Part shown: piece by piece, positions 1 through 9,455 of the stretch | How the letters are laid out: each line of letters opens with the position of its first letter | Numbering within the stretch: position 1 is the first letter of the stretch | Origin: Cephaloticoccus capnophilus | Lineage (GTDB): Bacteria; Verrucomicrobiota; Verrucomicrobiia; Opitutales; Opitutaceae | Reading direction: 5' to 3' | Length of the DNA stretch: 64,000 nt | Assembly: GCF_001580045.1 (NCBI RefSeq) | Contig: NZ_LSZP01000062.1 | Coordinates: 38,623-102,622 of the forward strand | Made by a program: the position numbers and the translations under genes | Notes under the pieces: model-generated | Seen by the model: only the letters and a program-made list of their open reading frames with translations | What the model was told of the DNA's origin: nothing | The model's database searches: none

Positions 1-1533
1 AGTCTCCGCGCTAGGCTCGCTGTCGAGATTGATGACGATGAGCGCCGTCTCCCCTGGGCCCGTGCGGGAGAGCGACATGTTGGCAATGTTCACGCGGTCG
101 CGCCCGAGCAGGTTACCCACATAGCCAATCATCCCAGGCTGGTCTTGGTTTTCGATAATGAGGAGCTTGCCCACCGCCTCGACCTCGACCTCGCGGTTGT
201 TGATCTCGACCACGCGCGCCTTGCCGGTCTTGCCAACGAGCGTGCCTTTCGCCGCCGCGACGGTGCCGTCCGGCGCGACCGCTTCGACCGAGATAAGCTC
301 AGTGTAGTCCACTTCGTCCGTGGATTTGAGCACCTTCGATTGCACGCCGAGACGCTTGAGGGCGACCGGCGCGTTGACGTAGTTAATCGCCTCGCCGCTG
401 ATCCGGCGCAGGAAGCCGCGCTGGATAGCGCGGGTGATCGCGTTGGCATCGAGGTCGATCACGCGGCCCCAGTAAGTGATGTTGAGCGAGTCGATTTGCT
501 TCGGGCCGAGTTGCTGAACGAGTGCACCGAGGCTTTGGCCAAGCTCCATGTAGGGGCCCAGCGTCTTGAGCGCGGCGGCGTCGAGCGAGGGCATGTTAAC
601 CGCATTGCGAATGACACCGCCCTGGAGCACATCGGCGACTTGCTCGGCCACTTCGATGCCCACGCTCTCTTGCGCCTCCGCCGTCGAAGCCCCGAGGTGC
701 GGCGTAAGCGTGAGCCCGGGGAGCGAGCGCAGGGGGCTATCGGCAGCGAGTGGCTCGTCCTCATACACGTCGAGCCCGGCGGCGGCGACTTGGCCGGATT
801 GGAGCGCGGCGATGAGCGCGGTCTCCTTGATGATGCCGCCGCGCGCGCAGTTGAAAAGCCGGACGCCGTGTTTGCATTTCGCGAGCGCCGCCTCGTCGAT
901 CATGTGGTGCGTCGCCTCAGTTAGCGGCATGTGCACGGTGATGTAGTCACTCTGCACGAGAAGCGTGTCGAGCGAGACGCCCTCCACCTGCATCGCCTTC
1001 GCGCGGCTGGGTGCGAGATACGGGTCGTAGGCGATTACACGCATGCCGAAGGCTTGAGCGCGCTTGGCCACCTCGCCGCCGATACGGCCTAGGCCGACGA
1101 CACCGAGCGTTTTTCTAAACAGCTCGCCGCCCGAGAAGTTTTTGCGATCCCAACGGCCCTCGCGCATCGACGCTGCGGCCTGCGGCACAGGCCGCGCCCC
1201 ACAAAGGATGTGCGTAAAGGTGAGCTCCGCAGTCGCTATCGTGTTCCCCGAAGGCGTGTTCATGACGATGACGCCGCGATCAGTCGCCGCCTCGACATCG
1301 ACATTATCCACGCCCACACCCGCGCGGCCCACGACTTTGAGCAACGGGGCCGCAGCGATCACCTCGGCGGTGATCTTCGTCTCGCTGCGAACGATGATGG
1401 CGTGCACATCGCCCACGAGGCCAAGGACTTGCTCAGGCGTGGAGCCATAGGCCTCGACGACACTCAAACCCGGCTGCTGGCGCAGGTATTCCACTCCCTT
1501 AGGCGAGACTTTATCGGCAACGAGGATTTTCAT
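1..1533 (-). CDS. serA: D-3-phosphoglycerate dehydrogenase (3' end cut off by window)
   Basis: This enzyme oxidises 3-phosphoglycerate to 3-phosphohydroxypyruvate with NAD+, the first step of serine synthesis in the cytoplasm. Reading the reverse strand from ATG at 1533 gives about 511 residues with no stop before the window edge. The protein begins MKILVADKVSPKGVEYL and shows the substrate-domain motif RAGVGVDNVD, the Rossmann motif GLGRIG, and HLGAST with the catalytic histidine. A C-terminal ACT domain begins at LLIIENQDQPGMIGYVGNLL. The overall layout is that of the long, type 1 enzyme (about 525-530 residues), so only some 15-20 residues are missing. It is transcribed divergently from the HD-domain gene, and the gap between them carries a strong hairpin. 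No good Shine-Dalgarno sequence precedes the ATG. Confidence 0.95.
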   Translation of the reverse strand, partial: MKILVADKVSPKGVEYLRQQPGLSVVEAYGSTPEQVLGLVGDVHAIIVRSETKITAEVIAAAPLLKVVGRAGVGVDNVDVEAATDRGVIVMNTPSGNTIATAELTFTHILCGARPVPQAAASMREGRWDRKNFSGGELFRKTLGVVGLGRIGGEVAKRAQAFGMRVIAYDPYLAPSRAKAMQVEGVSLDTLLVQSDYITVHMPLTEATHHMIDEAALAKCKHGVRLFNCARGGIIKETALIAALQSGQVAAAGLDVYEDEPLAADSPLRSLPGLTLTPHLGASTAEAQESVGIEVAEQVADVLQGGVIRNAVNMPSLDAAALKTLGPYMELGQSLGALVQQLGPKQIDSLNITYWGRVIDLDANAITRAIQRGFLRRISGEAINYVNAPVALKRLGVQSKVLKSTDEVDYTELISVEAVAPDGTVAAAKGTLVGKTGKARVVEINNREVEVEAVGKLLIIENQDQPGMIGYVGNLLGRDRVNIANMSLSRTGPGETALIVINLDSEPSAET

Positions 1534-1616
1534 CAGTGAGAAGCTTTCTTGAAAAAAGGCGGCGAGTGAAAGTCTCCGCTTGGGCCAAAGCAATGAAAAC
1601 CTCTGTCAACGCCCGC

Positions 1617-1653
1617 GCCAAACCTACCCCCTCTAGGTGGGGGGAGGTTTGGC
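1617..1653. promoter_or_regulatory. strong GC-rich hairpin in divergent intergenic region
   Basis: Arms GCCAAACCTaCCCCC and its complement (14 of 15 pairs) enclose a loop of about 7 nt. It lies between the divergent serA and HD-domain genes, so it is not a 3' terminator for either; no T-run follows. It could fold in the 5' leader of either transcript, depending on where transcription starts. A role in regulation is inference. Confidence 0.5.
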
Positions 1654-1775
1654 GCCTCTGCCATTGACGCTCACGCGACAAAATGAAACACGCAGGGTAA
1701 TTTCTCCCCCGATTTTGTCGGGGACCACCCTTCGCACACGCGACACGCGCGAACGCCAAAGCCACCCTGTCCAGC

Positions 1776-2399
1776 ATGACACGCCTAGAGCAACAGATAC
1801 GGTTCATCATCGAGGCCGATAAGTTGAAGGAAATCACGCGGCAAACGCTCACCAGCCAGAGCCGCCGCGCCGAAAACACTGCCGAGCACTCGTGGCACTT
1901 CGCCCTGATGGTCATGACACTCGCCGAGCATGCCATAGGCGAACTGGGCCAGCCACTCGATGTGCTGCGCGTCCTCAAAATGGCCCTGATTCACGACCTC
2001 GTGGAAATCGATGCAGGCGACACCTTCGCCTACGACGAGGTGAACAGGACCGACCAACACGCTCGCGAGGCCCGCGCCGCAGATCGGATCTTCGGGCTAC
2101 TGCCCGAAGACCAAGCGCGAGAGTATCGCGCACTCTGGGACGAGTTTGAGGCGCAGGAGACGCCCGAAGCGCGCTTCGCCACAGCCTGCGACCGGCTAAA
2201 CCCTATCCTCCTCAACACCTTGACCGGCGGCGCAGCGTGGCAAAAACACGGCATCACCCAAGACCGCGTCCTTGAGCGAAACGCGCACATCGCTGCGGGC
2301 TCCCCGGCGCTCTGGGACTACGCAAAATCCATTATCAAAGAAACCTTTAGCGCCAGTGCGCCCTGTGGCACTGACAGTCACGCTCGCACGACAGGATAA
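1776..2399 (+). CDS. HD-domain phosphohydrolase (YfbR/HDDC2-like)
   Basis: A 207-residue cytoplasmic protein of the HD metal-dependent phosphohydrolase superfamily, closest in pattern to YfbR/HDDC2 5'-deoxynucleotidases. Visible metal-binding motifs are [10 protein letters not shown] near residue 40 and [13 protein letters not shown] near residue 72, the latter holding the HD dyad. YfbR-type enzymes remove phosphate from deoxynucleoside monophosphates; the exact substrate here is inference. The ATG at 1776 is followed at once by the conserved N-terminal helix ([19 protein letters not shown]). The gene reads towards tdh, about 180 bp downstream, without obvious coupling. Confidence 0.85.
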   Translation: MTRLEQQIRFIIEADKLKEITRQTLTSQSRRAENTAEHSWHFALMVMTLAEHAIGELGQPLDVLRVLKMALIHDLVEIDAGDTFAYDEVNRTDQHAREARAADRIFGLLPEDQAREYRALWDEFEAQETPEARFATACDRLNPILLNTLTGGAAWQKHGITQDRVLERNAHIAAGSPALWDYAKSIIKETFSASAPCGTDSHARTTG

Positions 2400-2577
2400 G
2401 GCACGCCGCACGTGCTTCCCGACTGACGCAGGGGCGCTTCTCTTTACCTCAACCCAATCTGCCTTCTGGCTTATGAGTGCCCCGACTCGCCAGCCCCCAC
2501 TCTCTTCCCCTCCCCCGACACCGCCGCAGGCGCTCAGCGGGCGTCGTCAAAATGGCCGAGGCCGCAGGCCGCCTCAT

Positions 2578-3606
2578 ATGCGCGCCATTGCCAAAACCAC
2601 GCCCGGCCCCGGGCTCGCGCTGATCGATGCGCCGATTCCCGAGCCTGGCATCAACGATGTGCTCATCAAAATTAAGCAGACCTCCATCTGCGGCACCGAC
2701 CTACACATTTACAACTGGGACCACTGGGCCGAGCAGACCATCCGCCCGCCGATGATTATCGGGCACGAATTCGTCGGCACGATTGATCGAGTCGGGGCCA
2801 ATGTAAAAGGCTTCGCGCCGGGCGACCTAGTCGATGGCGAGGGCCACATCGTCTGCGGCATGTGTCGCAACTGCCTCGCCGGTCGCCGCCACCTCTGCCG
2901 CGATACACAAGGCGTGGGCGTCAACCGCGACGGCGCCTTCGCGCAATACCTCTGCATCCCTGCCGCCAACGCGGTGCACGTAGACCCCGCCATCCCGCTC
3001 GACGTGCTGAGCTGCTTCGACCCGCTGGGAAACGCCACGCATACCGCGCTCCAGTTCGACCTCGTGGGCGAAGACGTATTGATAACCGGTGCGGGGCCCA
3101 TCGGTTGCATGGCTGCCGCGATCGCCCGCCATGTCGGCGCACGCCGAGTCGTCGTTAGCGACGTCAACCCCGACCGGCTCGCGCTGGCTTCGCGGATGGG
3201 GGCGACGCACACGGTGGATGCCTCCCGCGAAAAGCTCCAAGACGTGCAGCGCGAACTCGGCATGCACGAAGGCTTCGACGTCGGACTCGAAATGTCGGGT
3301 AACCCGCGCGCACTCGACGCGATGATTGATAACATGACACACGGCGGGCGCATCGCGCTACTCGGCATCATGCCTGATGCCGCCCCCGTAGACTGGAACA
3401 AGGTCGTCTTTAACATGCTCACCATCAAAGGCGTCTACGGACGCGAGATGTATGAGACTTGGTATAAGATGACCGCCATGATTCAGAGCGGGCTCGATAT
3501 ATCGCCCGTCATCACGCACCGCTTTCACTACCGCGACTTCGAGCACGCCTTCGCCCTCATGCGCTCCGGCAAGAGCGGAAAAATCATCCTCACTTGGGAC
3601 GATTAA
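2578..3606 (+). CDS. tdh: L-threonine 3-dehydrogenase
   Basis: Zinc-dependent medium-chain dehydrogenase that oxidises L-threonine to 2-amino-3-ketobutyrate using NAD+. From ATG 2578 it is 342 residues, against 341 for E. coli Tdh. The catalytic zinc cysteine lies in [14 protein letters not shown], followed by GHEFVG. The structural zinc cysteines are in [15 protein letters not shown], and the NAD-binding turn is GAGPIG. An upstream in-frame extension to 2272 exists, but it overlaps the HD gene and is low-complexity, so the start before [11 protein letters not shown] is preferred. It is followed after 119 bp by kbl, the next enzyme of the pathway, so the two very likely form an operon. Confidence 0.96.
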   Translation: MRAIAKTTPGPGLALIDAPIPEPGINDVLIKIKQTSICGTDLHIYNWDHWAEQTIRPPMIIGHEFVGTIDRVGANVKGFAPGDLVDGEGHIVCGMCRNCLAGRRHLCRDTQGVGVNRDGAFAQYLCIPAANAVHVDPAIPLDVLSCFDPLGNATHTALQFDLVGEDVLITGAGPIGCMAAAIARHVGARRVVVSDVNPDRLALASRMGATHTVDASREKLQDVQRELGMHEGFDVGLEMSGNPRALDAMIDNMTHGGRIALLGIMPDAAPVDWNKVVFNMLTIKGVYGREMYETWYKMTAMIQSGLDISPVITHRFHYRDFEHAFALMRSGKSGKIILTWDD

Positions 3607-3725
3607 AACGCTGCCCTAACCCAACTCCCCCAAAAAAACGCGGAAAACCGCCCATTAAGTTTCCCCAACCCCTCCGGCGGGGCGCCCACACTGCGCCTCG
3701 CCCATAAAAAGAGTCAGCGCCCCCC

Positions 3726-4973
3726 ATGCTCAGCCCCGAATTCAAAACCCAAGTCAGCGCCACACTCGCCGAAATCGACACCGCTGGCACGACCAAGCGC
3801 GAACGGCTCATCACCACGCCGCAAGCCGCACAAGTGCAGGTTGCGCCGCCCTATGGCACGATGCTCGGCGCGACCAAGAGTAGTGCCTCCTCCGATACGC
3901 CACACGCACTCCTTAATCTCTGCGCCAACAACTACCTCGGCCTCGCCAACCACCCCGAACTCGTCGCCGCGGCACATGCCGCGCTCGACCGCTGGGGCTA
4001 CGGGCTCGCCTCCGTGCGCTTCATCTGCGGCACACAGACGCTCCACCGCGACCTCGAAGCTGCGCTCAGCCACTACCTCGGCATGGAGGACACGATCCTC
4101 TATGCCTCCTGTTTCGACGCCAACGGCGGCCTCTTTGAAACGCTCCTCGGCCCCGAAGACGCCATCCTTTCTGACGCGCTCAACCACGCCTCCATAATCG
4201 ATGGCGTCCGGCTCTGCCGCGCGCGCCGCTACCGTTACCAAAACAACGACCTCGCCGACCTCGAAGCCAAACTGCGCGAAGCCGATGCCAACGGCGCACG
4301 CCACAAACTCATCGCCACCGACGGCGTTTTCTCGATGGACGGCACGATTGCCGACCTGCGCGGCATCTGCGACCTCGCAGAACGCTACGGCGCACTCGTG
4401 ATGGTCGACGACAGCCACGCAGTCGGCGTCATCGGTGCAAATGGACGCGGCACTCCCGAGCACTGCGGCGTCGAAGGCCGCGTAGACATCCTAACCGGCA
4501 CGCTCGGCAAAGCACTTGGCGGCGCGAGCGGCGGCTACACCAGTGCGCGTCGCGAAATCGTAGAACTGCTCCGCCAACGCTCCCGCCCCTACCTCTTCTC
4601 CAACACGCTCCCGCCCGTGGTCGCTGCGGCCTCGCTAAAGGCCTTGGAGCTGCTCACCCGTTCGGGCGAGTTGCGCGCGCGACTGGCCGAAAACACCCGC
4701 TTCTTTCGCGAGCAGCTCAGCGCAGCGGGATTTACGCTTCTGCCCGGCACACACCCCATCACTCCCGTAATGCTTGGCGACGCCGCACTCGCCCAACGCT
4801 TTGCCGATCGGCTTTTGGGAAAAGGCATCTACGTCGTCGGCTTTTCGTATCCCGTCGTGCCGCTCGGCAAAGCGCGGATCCGCGTGCAAGTCTCCGCCGT
4901 GCACAGCCGCGACGAACTCGCCCACGCCGTCCAAAAATTCACCGAAACCAAAGCCGAGCTCGGCGCTCACTGA
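3726..4973 (+). CDS. kbl: 2-amino-3-ketobutyrate CoA ligase
   Basis: PLP-dependent acyltransferase that cleaves 2-amino-3-ketobutyrate with CoA to glycine and acetyl-CoA, completing threonine breakdown started by Tdh. The 415 residues are slightly longer than E. coli Kbl (398); the surplus lies in the N-terminal segment, before [16 protein letters not shown]. Visible motifs are [29 protein letters not shown] (PLP-contacting Asp/His) and the lysine that forms the Schiff base in [12 protein letters not shown]. It follows tdh in the same direction. A tetraloop hairpin 44 bp past the stop probably ends the transcript. Confidence 0.96.
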   Translation: MLSPEFKTQVSATLAEIDTAGTTKRERLITTPQAAQVQVAPPYGTMLGATKSSASSDTPHALLNLCANNYLGLANHPELVAAAHAALDRWGYGLASVRFICGTQTLHRDLEAALSHYLGMEDTILYASCFDANGGLFETLLGPEDAILSDALNHASIIDGVRLCRARRYRYQNNDLADLEAKLREADANGARHKLIATDGVFSMDGTIADLRGICDLAERYGALVMVDDSHAVGVIGANGRGTPEHCGVEGRVDILTGTLGKALGGASGGYTSARREIVELLRQRSRPYLFSNTLPPVVAAASLKALELLTRSGELRARLAENTRFFREQLSAAGFTLLPGTHPITPVMLGDAALAQRFADRLLGKGIYVVGFSYPVVPLGKARIRVQVSAVHSRDELAHAVQKFTETKAELGAH

Positions 4974-5016
4974 TCACGCGGCTCAAGGAGCGGTGACCCT
5001 GCACCCTACGCGAGAG

Positions 5017-5036
5017 AGTGAGCGGAAACGCTCACT
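5017..5036. terminator. GAAA-tetraloop hairpin between convergent genes
   Basis: AGTGAGCG-GAAA-CGCTCACT is a perfect 8-bp stem closed by a stable GNRA tetraloop. It sits between the convergent kbl and nuclease genes and can work in both directions. There is no T-run on either side, so simple intrinsic termination is not certain. Confidence 0.55.
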
Positions 5037-5046
5037 GAGCACGCGG

Positions 5047-6063
5047 CTACCATACGCGCGAGGCCTTGGTGGACTCGAGGGCGTGCTGGGTGGCAGCAGG
5101 CAGTGCACCAAAGAAATCTAGCCCCGTCCTGGCCTCAATCTCGTCAATCGTCGTCAAGTAGTCGGCTAGATCATCCGAGAGCGGTTGCTGCGGAAAGATG
5201 AAAGCCAGCGTCCGCAGCCGCCCCGCATTTTCATCGACGAGTATCATGTAACAGGCTTCGGGCACTTCGACATCCTCCCGAAGCCGCTGCGGGTTCCTCC
5301 CAAAAATCGGTCCCGCTAAGACCCACACTTCGCCGAAACGGGCGGGATAGTTGCGCGCGATTCGCTGCTCCAACTTTTTCCAAAGCCCTGCGTTTAGCCC
5401 GTGCCGCTGCGGAATGATGTTGGACATTAAAAACGTCTCCTCTTGAGCACGCGCCCCGTGGTGGAGCGCGATCGCGTAGTTGGGCGCGAGGTGCCCACGA
5501 TCGTAACCGCTGCCTGTATACGCCGCCGACGTCACGCGCGCCACCGTGCGCCTATCGACAACAAACTTCTCGGGGCGCGGCGGCACCTCCGTAACAGGCC
5601 GGTCGCTCACCCCATACGCCGCCCAGAGTGGATTCCCCCGCGCATCACTGTAGCCCACGGCATAGCCCGTATTCTTCAGAATGCGCAGCGCGCCACTGGC
5701 CGACGTTGGTGCACCACCATAAAAATAATTCAGATCGCTCGATGTGGTCGCAGTTTTGCGCGCGGCACGCTCAGCCACATCGACCTCGACGTAGTCCTTT
5801 CCGTAATACAGTTGCCACAAATCCCACGCGACTTCGAAAGCGGTCACATCCTTCTTGCCCTGCACGGCATTGACCACGAGTCGCTTCACTTCCTGCTGCC
5901 GCTCGACAGGCTGCAGGAGAAACCAGCCGCCTATCGCCGCCCATAAGGCCAGGTTCGCCCATAAAAAGACCTTCGCCCGCCGCCAACGGCGCGGCGCACG
6001 AGAACGTAACCGTTGCGACGAAGAAGAACGGGAGGAGCGACTGCGTTTGGGTTTTCGCGACAT
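5047..6063 (-). CDS. membrane-anchored or secreted DNA/RNA non-specific endonuclease
   Basis: Member of the NUC1/Serratia-type nuclease family (beta-beta-alpha metal fold), which cuts DNA and RNA without sequence preference. The family signature is seen as YDRGHLAPN near residue 200, containing the catalytic histidine, followed by FLMSNIIPQRHGLNAGLW with the metal-binding asparagine. A very basic N-terminus (about 30 residues of Arg/Lys/Ser) precedes a hydrophobic segment (VFLWANLALWAAIGGWFLL). The enzyme is therefore probably anchored in the inner membrane with its catalytic domain outside the cytoplasm. At 338 residues it is longer than minimal members. Its role (nutrient scavenging or defence) is not shown by context. 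Confidence 0.88.
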   Translation of the reverse strand: MSRKPKRSRSSRSSSSQRLRSRAPRRWRRAKVFLWANLALWAAIGGWFLLQPVERQQEVKRLVVNAVQGKKDVTAFEVAWDLWQLYYGKDYVEVDVAERAARKTATTSSDLNYFYGGAPTSASGALRILKNTGYAVGYSDARGNPLWAAYGVSDRPVTEVPPRPEKFVVDRRTVARVTSAAYTGSGYDRGHLAPNYAIALHHGARAQEETFLMSNIIPQRHGLNAGLWKKLEQRIARNYPARFGEVWVLAGPIFGRNPQRLREDVEVPEACYMILVDENAGRLRTLAFIFPQQPLSDDLADYLTTIDEIEARTGLDFFGALPAATQHALESTKASRVW

Positions 6064-6128
6064 AACAAGGAATAACTCAAACTGCCAAACCGCAGCACTT
6101 TACCAAATCACGCAACAGGCTATTTTCC

Positions 6129-6506
6129 CCACTGCGCGTGGAGCGCAGCCGCAGGCTGTTTTATTTGGCGGCGGGCCTGACGGCGTGCACAGGACGACCT
6201 TAGTCGCCGAGCCGTCGTCAAATATTGGCCCACCGTCCATCGCTGCACCCGTTTACAGAGCCGCTTGGTTGCCGTGCATTCGCACAGCAACCAAGCGGCT
6301 CTGTGAAAAGGAACCCAAACTTGGAGGCGGGAGTTTACTCGTGATTTCCCCCACCTCGCCCAAACGGGTTATCACTCTACTCCCCCTGTCGCAACGCGAC
6401 AGGGAGGAATGCTTTCAAATTTGGGAATTGGTTTCGTCGCGAAGCGACGGGGCCAATTCCCAAATTGAACGGGTGCAGGCACAGCCTGCCGCCCCACGCG
6501 CAGTGG
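6129..6506 (+). repeat. modular hairpin repeat, copy A (forward)
   Basis: First of four related intergenic elements (others at 36282, 58256 and 63428). Order: outer arm with gcgcagccgcaggctg; hairpin 1 at 6255-6304 (arms starting acagagccgcttggt); conserved core of about 110 bp including the small palindrome ccctgtcgcaacgcgacagg at 6384; hairpin 2 at 6416-6467 (arms starting caaatttgggaattgg); closing arm ending ccccacgcgcagtgg. The two outer ends are inverted repeats of each other. The inner segment is bounded by gctgcaccc and gggtgcag. It fills most of the 482-bp gap between two leftward genes. No transposase is present. Confidence 0.85.
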
Positions 6507-6545
6507 AAGCTCAGAGAGAGCGGCCACTGACCGCTGCGCTACGGC

Positions 6546-8567
6546 TCAAAAAGAAACCCTGAGTGTCGTCCACAAGGTGCGGCCTGGTTCGTTAATCCGC
6601 GCGGTCGTCGGGTAGCCATTTACTGCTGCGCCCGCGCGGCTCAGATGCTCGGCGTAAGTTTTATCGAATACGTTATCGACTCCCGCCGTCAGCGTCGCGC
6701 GCTCGGTCACACGCCAACCCGCGTTGAGCGAGAGCACCCCAAACCCCGGCGTACGTCCGAGGTCTTGTCCAGCGATTGTCCCCTGCCCGACTGCGACGCG
6801 GTTTTGCGCGGCGACCGCACGGGCCAAGGCCCCGACCGACCAGCGCGGCGCAGCGTAACTCACGCTTAGTCGGCCCTCCAGCGGTGGCTGTTGTGCAAGC
6901 GCAGCGGCATCGCTGCGGTTACGCCCACGCACATAGGCGAGACTCGTGTCTACGTGCCACTGCTCGGCCAAAGTGTAGCCCAAGCCCGCTTCGCCGCCCC
7001 AAGACTCGGCATCGACATTGCGCACGGCGGTCACGGTGCGCATCCCTTTCACAACGCCGTTTTGCAGCAAAATGAAATCGTCCACGCGATTGGCAAAGGC
7101 GGCGACGAAAGCGGTAAACGGCCCGCGCGCGTAATTGAGCCCGATGTCGAGTTGAGCGGTTTTTTCGGGCCGAGTGCCAAAGGCACTGCGTGTCCCGAGG
7201 CTCTCATGCCGCACGAGCTCCCAGTAGTCCGGCGCACGCTCCGTGTAGCCGAGTCCCGCATAGCTGGTAAGCCCCTCCTGCTCCTGTGATCCATGCTCAT
7301 AGCGCACGAAGCCCGCAGCGAGTGTCGTGCGGCGCTTCGCATTCGCAGTCGGGTTGGGCACGCTGCCTCCCATCCCCATCATCCCGCTCGCGAGGCTTTG
7401 CCTAAAGTCCTGCGCCTCCCAGCGGTCAAGACGTGCACCGGCAAGCACACGGCCCCGATCGCCCAAGCCCATCTCGGCTTCGGCAAAAACGCCGGTGCTC
7501 CCGATCTTCGCATCGGCGACCCAAGCCCCCGAGTCTTTTGAGCGGTGCCGACCCTCGCGAAAATCGCCGCCGAGCCGCAGCTCCAACGCCTCACTCGCCG
7601 CGAACTCGCCCAGCACTCGCCCACTCCACACGCGGTGATCGGGACGCGACTCGCCCATCGGCATCATCCCCGGCACACGCAGCCGAAAGTCGTCCATGAT
7701 GTGGTCGGCATGATTGTAGGCGAGCTGCGCCTCCACTCGCGCAACTTTAGACGAAAGCTCCGTGCGCTCGACGCGCAGCGCGAGGCTCTCGCGATCGAGC
7801 TGCGTCGCATCCATCATGCTATGGCCGTAGGCGGCCTCGCCCTCGCTCCAAGTGCCCGAAAGCTCGACGAGCGTTTGCGCATCGGGCGTCCAGCCTAGGG
7901 CCGCATTTACGCTCGTGCGTTCATACTGCGAATGCACACGCGCGCCGTCACCATCCTCATAATCGGCCGCGCGAGTGTGATTAAGCGAAACCTCGCCGTA
8001 ACCCAGGGCGCTCCCCGCCCGGGCCGAGGCCCAAGCGTCGCGACGGCCGAAGCTGCCGAGAGTCGCTGAAGCATCCGCCTGAGCTGTGCGCTGCACATAC
8101 CGTCGCAGCTCGCGTTCGAAAAGCACGACGCCCGCCGAATTTCCCGGCCCATAAAGGACAGTCTGCGGCCCCTTGAGCACGCGCACGCGGTCGAAGGACG
8201 CAGGGAAAATATACGCCGTGGGCGGGTCCATCCGATTCGGACAGCCGCCGAGGACGCTCTGCCCGTCGAGGAGCAAGTCGAGCCGCGAACCCGCTTGCCC
8301 GCGAAGCGTGACCTCGCCCCCGGTCCCGCCTTTGCGCCCGACGGAAAACCCCGGAATCGCCTTTAAGGTATCGGCCCCGTCTTGAGCCGGAATCGGCTGC
8401 ACGGGCGTTTGGGTAGAGGAAATGACAGTGAGCGGCTTCGACTGCGCACGGACACTCGTGACAACGAGAGGACTGAGCACGGAGACAGCGTCGCTCGCGC
8501 TAAGCGATTCCGCTTGGGCAAACGCCGTCAGAGCCGTTGCTAAAAAAACAAAAGAAAAAGACTTCAT
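6546..8567 (-). CDS. TonB-dependent copper receptor (OprC/NosA-like)
   Basis: Outer-membrane beta-barrel receptor that takes up a ligand using TonB energy. The plug carries GGCPNRMDPPTAYI, a signature of the TonB-dependent copper receptor family (OprC, NosA), so copper or a copper chelate is the likely substrate. Methionine-rich loops (HSMMDAT, MMPMGES, GMMGMGGS) suit copper binding. The start at 8567 gives a clean signal peptide (MKSFSFVFLATALTAFAQA); the longer in-frame start at 8693 would add 42 unlikely residues. The mature protein ends in a typical barrel strand (TLRVSF). It is the last gene of a leftward metal-uptake set. Confidence 0.9.
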   Translation of the reverse strand: MKSFSFVFLATALTAFAQAESLSASDAVSVLSPLVVTSVRAQSKPLTVISSTQTPVQPIPAQDGADTLKAIPGFSVGRKGGTGGEVTLRGQAGSRLDLLLDGQSVLGGCPNRMDPPTAYIFPASFDRVRVLKGPQTVLYGPGNSAGVVLFERELRRYVQRTAQADASATLGSFGRRDAWASARAGSALGYGEVSLNHTRAADYEDGDGARVHSQYERTSVNAALGWTPDAQTLVELSGTWSEGEAAYGHSMMDATQLDRESLALRVERTELSSKVARVEAQLAYNHADHIMDDFRLRVPGMMPMGESRPDHRVWSGRVLGEFAASEALELRLGGDFREGRHRSKDSGAWVADAKIGSTGVFAEAEMGLGDRGRVLAGARLDRWEAQDFRQSLASGMMGMGGSVPNPTANAKRRTTLAAGFVRYEHGSQEQEGLTSYAGLGYTERAPDYWELVRHESLGTRSAFGTRPEKTAQLDIGLNYARGPFTAFVAAFANRVDDFILLQNGVVKGMRTVTAVRNVDAESWGGEAGLGYTLAEQWHVDTSLAYVRGRNRSDAAALAQQPPLEGRLSVSYAAPRWSVGALARAVAAQNRVAVGQGTIAGQDLGRTPGFGVLSLNAGWRVTERATLTAGVDNVFDKTYAEHLSRAGAAVNGYPTTARINEPGRTLWTTLRVSF

Positions 8568-8754
8568 GAAATTTGAGTAAAAAAAGGGTGAATTGAGAGG
8601 TGTATCGCCGCGCAAAGCGCTGCTCGCCCGGGCGCAGCGGAAACGAGGATTAACGCCCAAGCGAAAAAATCCGCTCGGGCTCATGCGGGCCAATAAACGA
8701 CAGGCGCCGCGCGATCATGGATCGCCGAGCCGTCCTCACTGTCGCTTAGCCAAG

Positions 8755-9264
8755 CTAAACCAGCCCTTGGCTTTTCGGCGGCGGGGCAGGCGGTGCCCCA
8801 CGCTCAATCGAGCGTCCCACTTGGTCGCTAAGCGACCACCGGCCCGCCACATCAACGGCGGACACTTCGGAAAAGATTAACTCATCGGCAGCGGGATACA
8901 CTGCGAGAAGCAGCTTTCCCCCCTTGGGCGTAGTCGCAGCACCCGCCGGCGAGTGCTGCGCCTGCCGCGCCTCATCGACCGCTTCACAAATCTCACACAG
9001 CTCGCCCGAAAACGTGTCCGCCAGTGCAGCCTCCCAAGCAGTCCCCGCGTTTAGCGATTGCACCGTCATTCGCGCCCAAGCCAGCACCTGCACGGCATCC
9101 CACTGCGCACCGGTCGTCAAAAGTCCGGCAAGGAGAAACGCGATAAGCTGAAGTCTCCGCGCGGTCAGTGACCGCAGCCAAAATAAAAACCGCCTGCCGC
9201 TGCGCTGCCGCGACACGAGAACGCCCAGCGCCCCCTTCCCCGCTGCTAACGCGGTGGGCGACAT
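8755..9264 (-). CDS. small membrane protein with CxxC motif next to copper receptor
   Basis: About 169 residues. One transmembrane segment (LQLIAFLLAGLLTTGA) is followed by WDAVQVLAWARM and then TFSGELCEICEAVDEAR, a paired-cysteine motif that could hold a metal or a disulfide. From memory, similar small proteins with a TF-x-G-x(2)-C-x(2)-C pattern accompany TonB copper receptors in Verrucomicrobiota and Bacteroidota. The tail is rich in Pro and Ala. The start is uncertain: 9264 (ATG), 9291 (ATG) and 9342 (GTG) are all in frame and none has a clear ribosome-binding site. It lies between DUF4198 and OprC-like genes, same strand, so a role in copper handling is inferred. Confidence 0.6.
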   Translation of the reverse strand: MSPTALAAGKGALGVLVSRQRSGRRFLFWLRSLTARRLQLIAFLLAGLLTTGAQWDAVQVLAWARMTVQSLNAGTAWEAALADTFSGELCEICEAVDEARQAQHSPAGAATTPKGGKLLLAVYPAADELIFSEVSAVDVAGRWSLSDQVGRSIERGAPPAPPPKSQGLV

Positions 9265-9455
9265 AGAGGAGTCTCTTTTACGTAACGGCATTGGCTGTGC
9301 CGTCCTAGATGAGGCACACCGCCAGTAGCGCAAGAACTGCACAGTGCCACAGGCCCTTATTAGCCGCCCTCAACTCCGCCAGTAGCACCGCTTTCGGCGC
9401 GCTACGACAGCGACTCCCACTATGCCAAAGCGCTGCCTCCAATCGGGACAGCCTT

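Noticed and set aside
2272..2577. Upstream extension of tdh
   Set aside because: It overlaps the HD gene, has a composition unlike Tdh, and the conserved N-terminus starts at 2578.
6129..6506. Possibility that the repeats are CRISPR or integron attC arrays
   Set aside because: Copies are single and kilobases apart, with no regular spacers, and neither cas genes nor an integrase is nearby.
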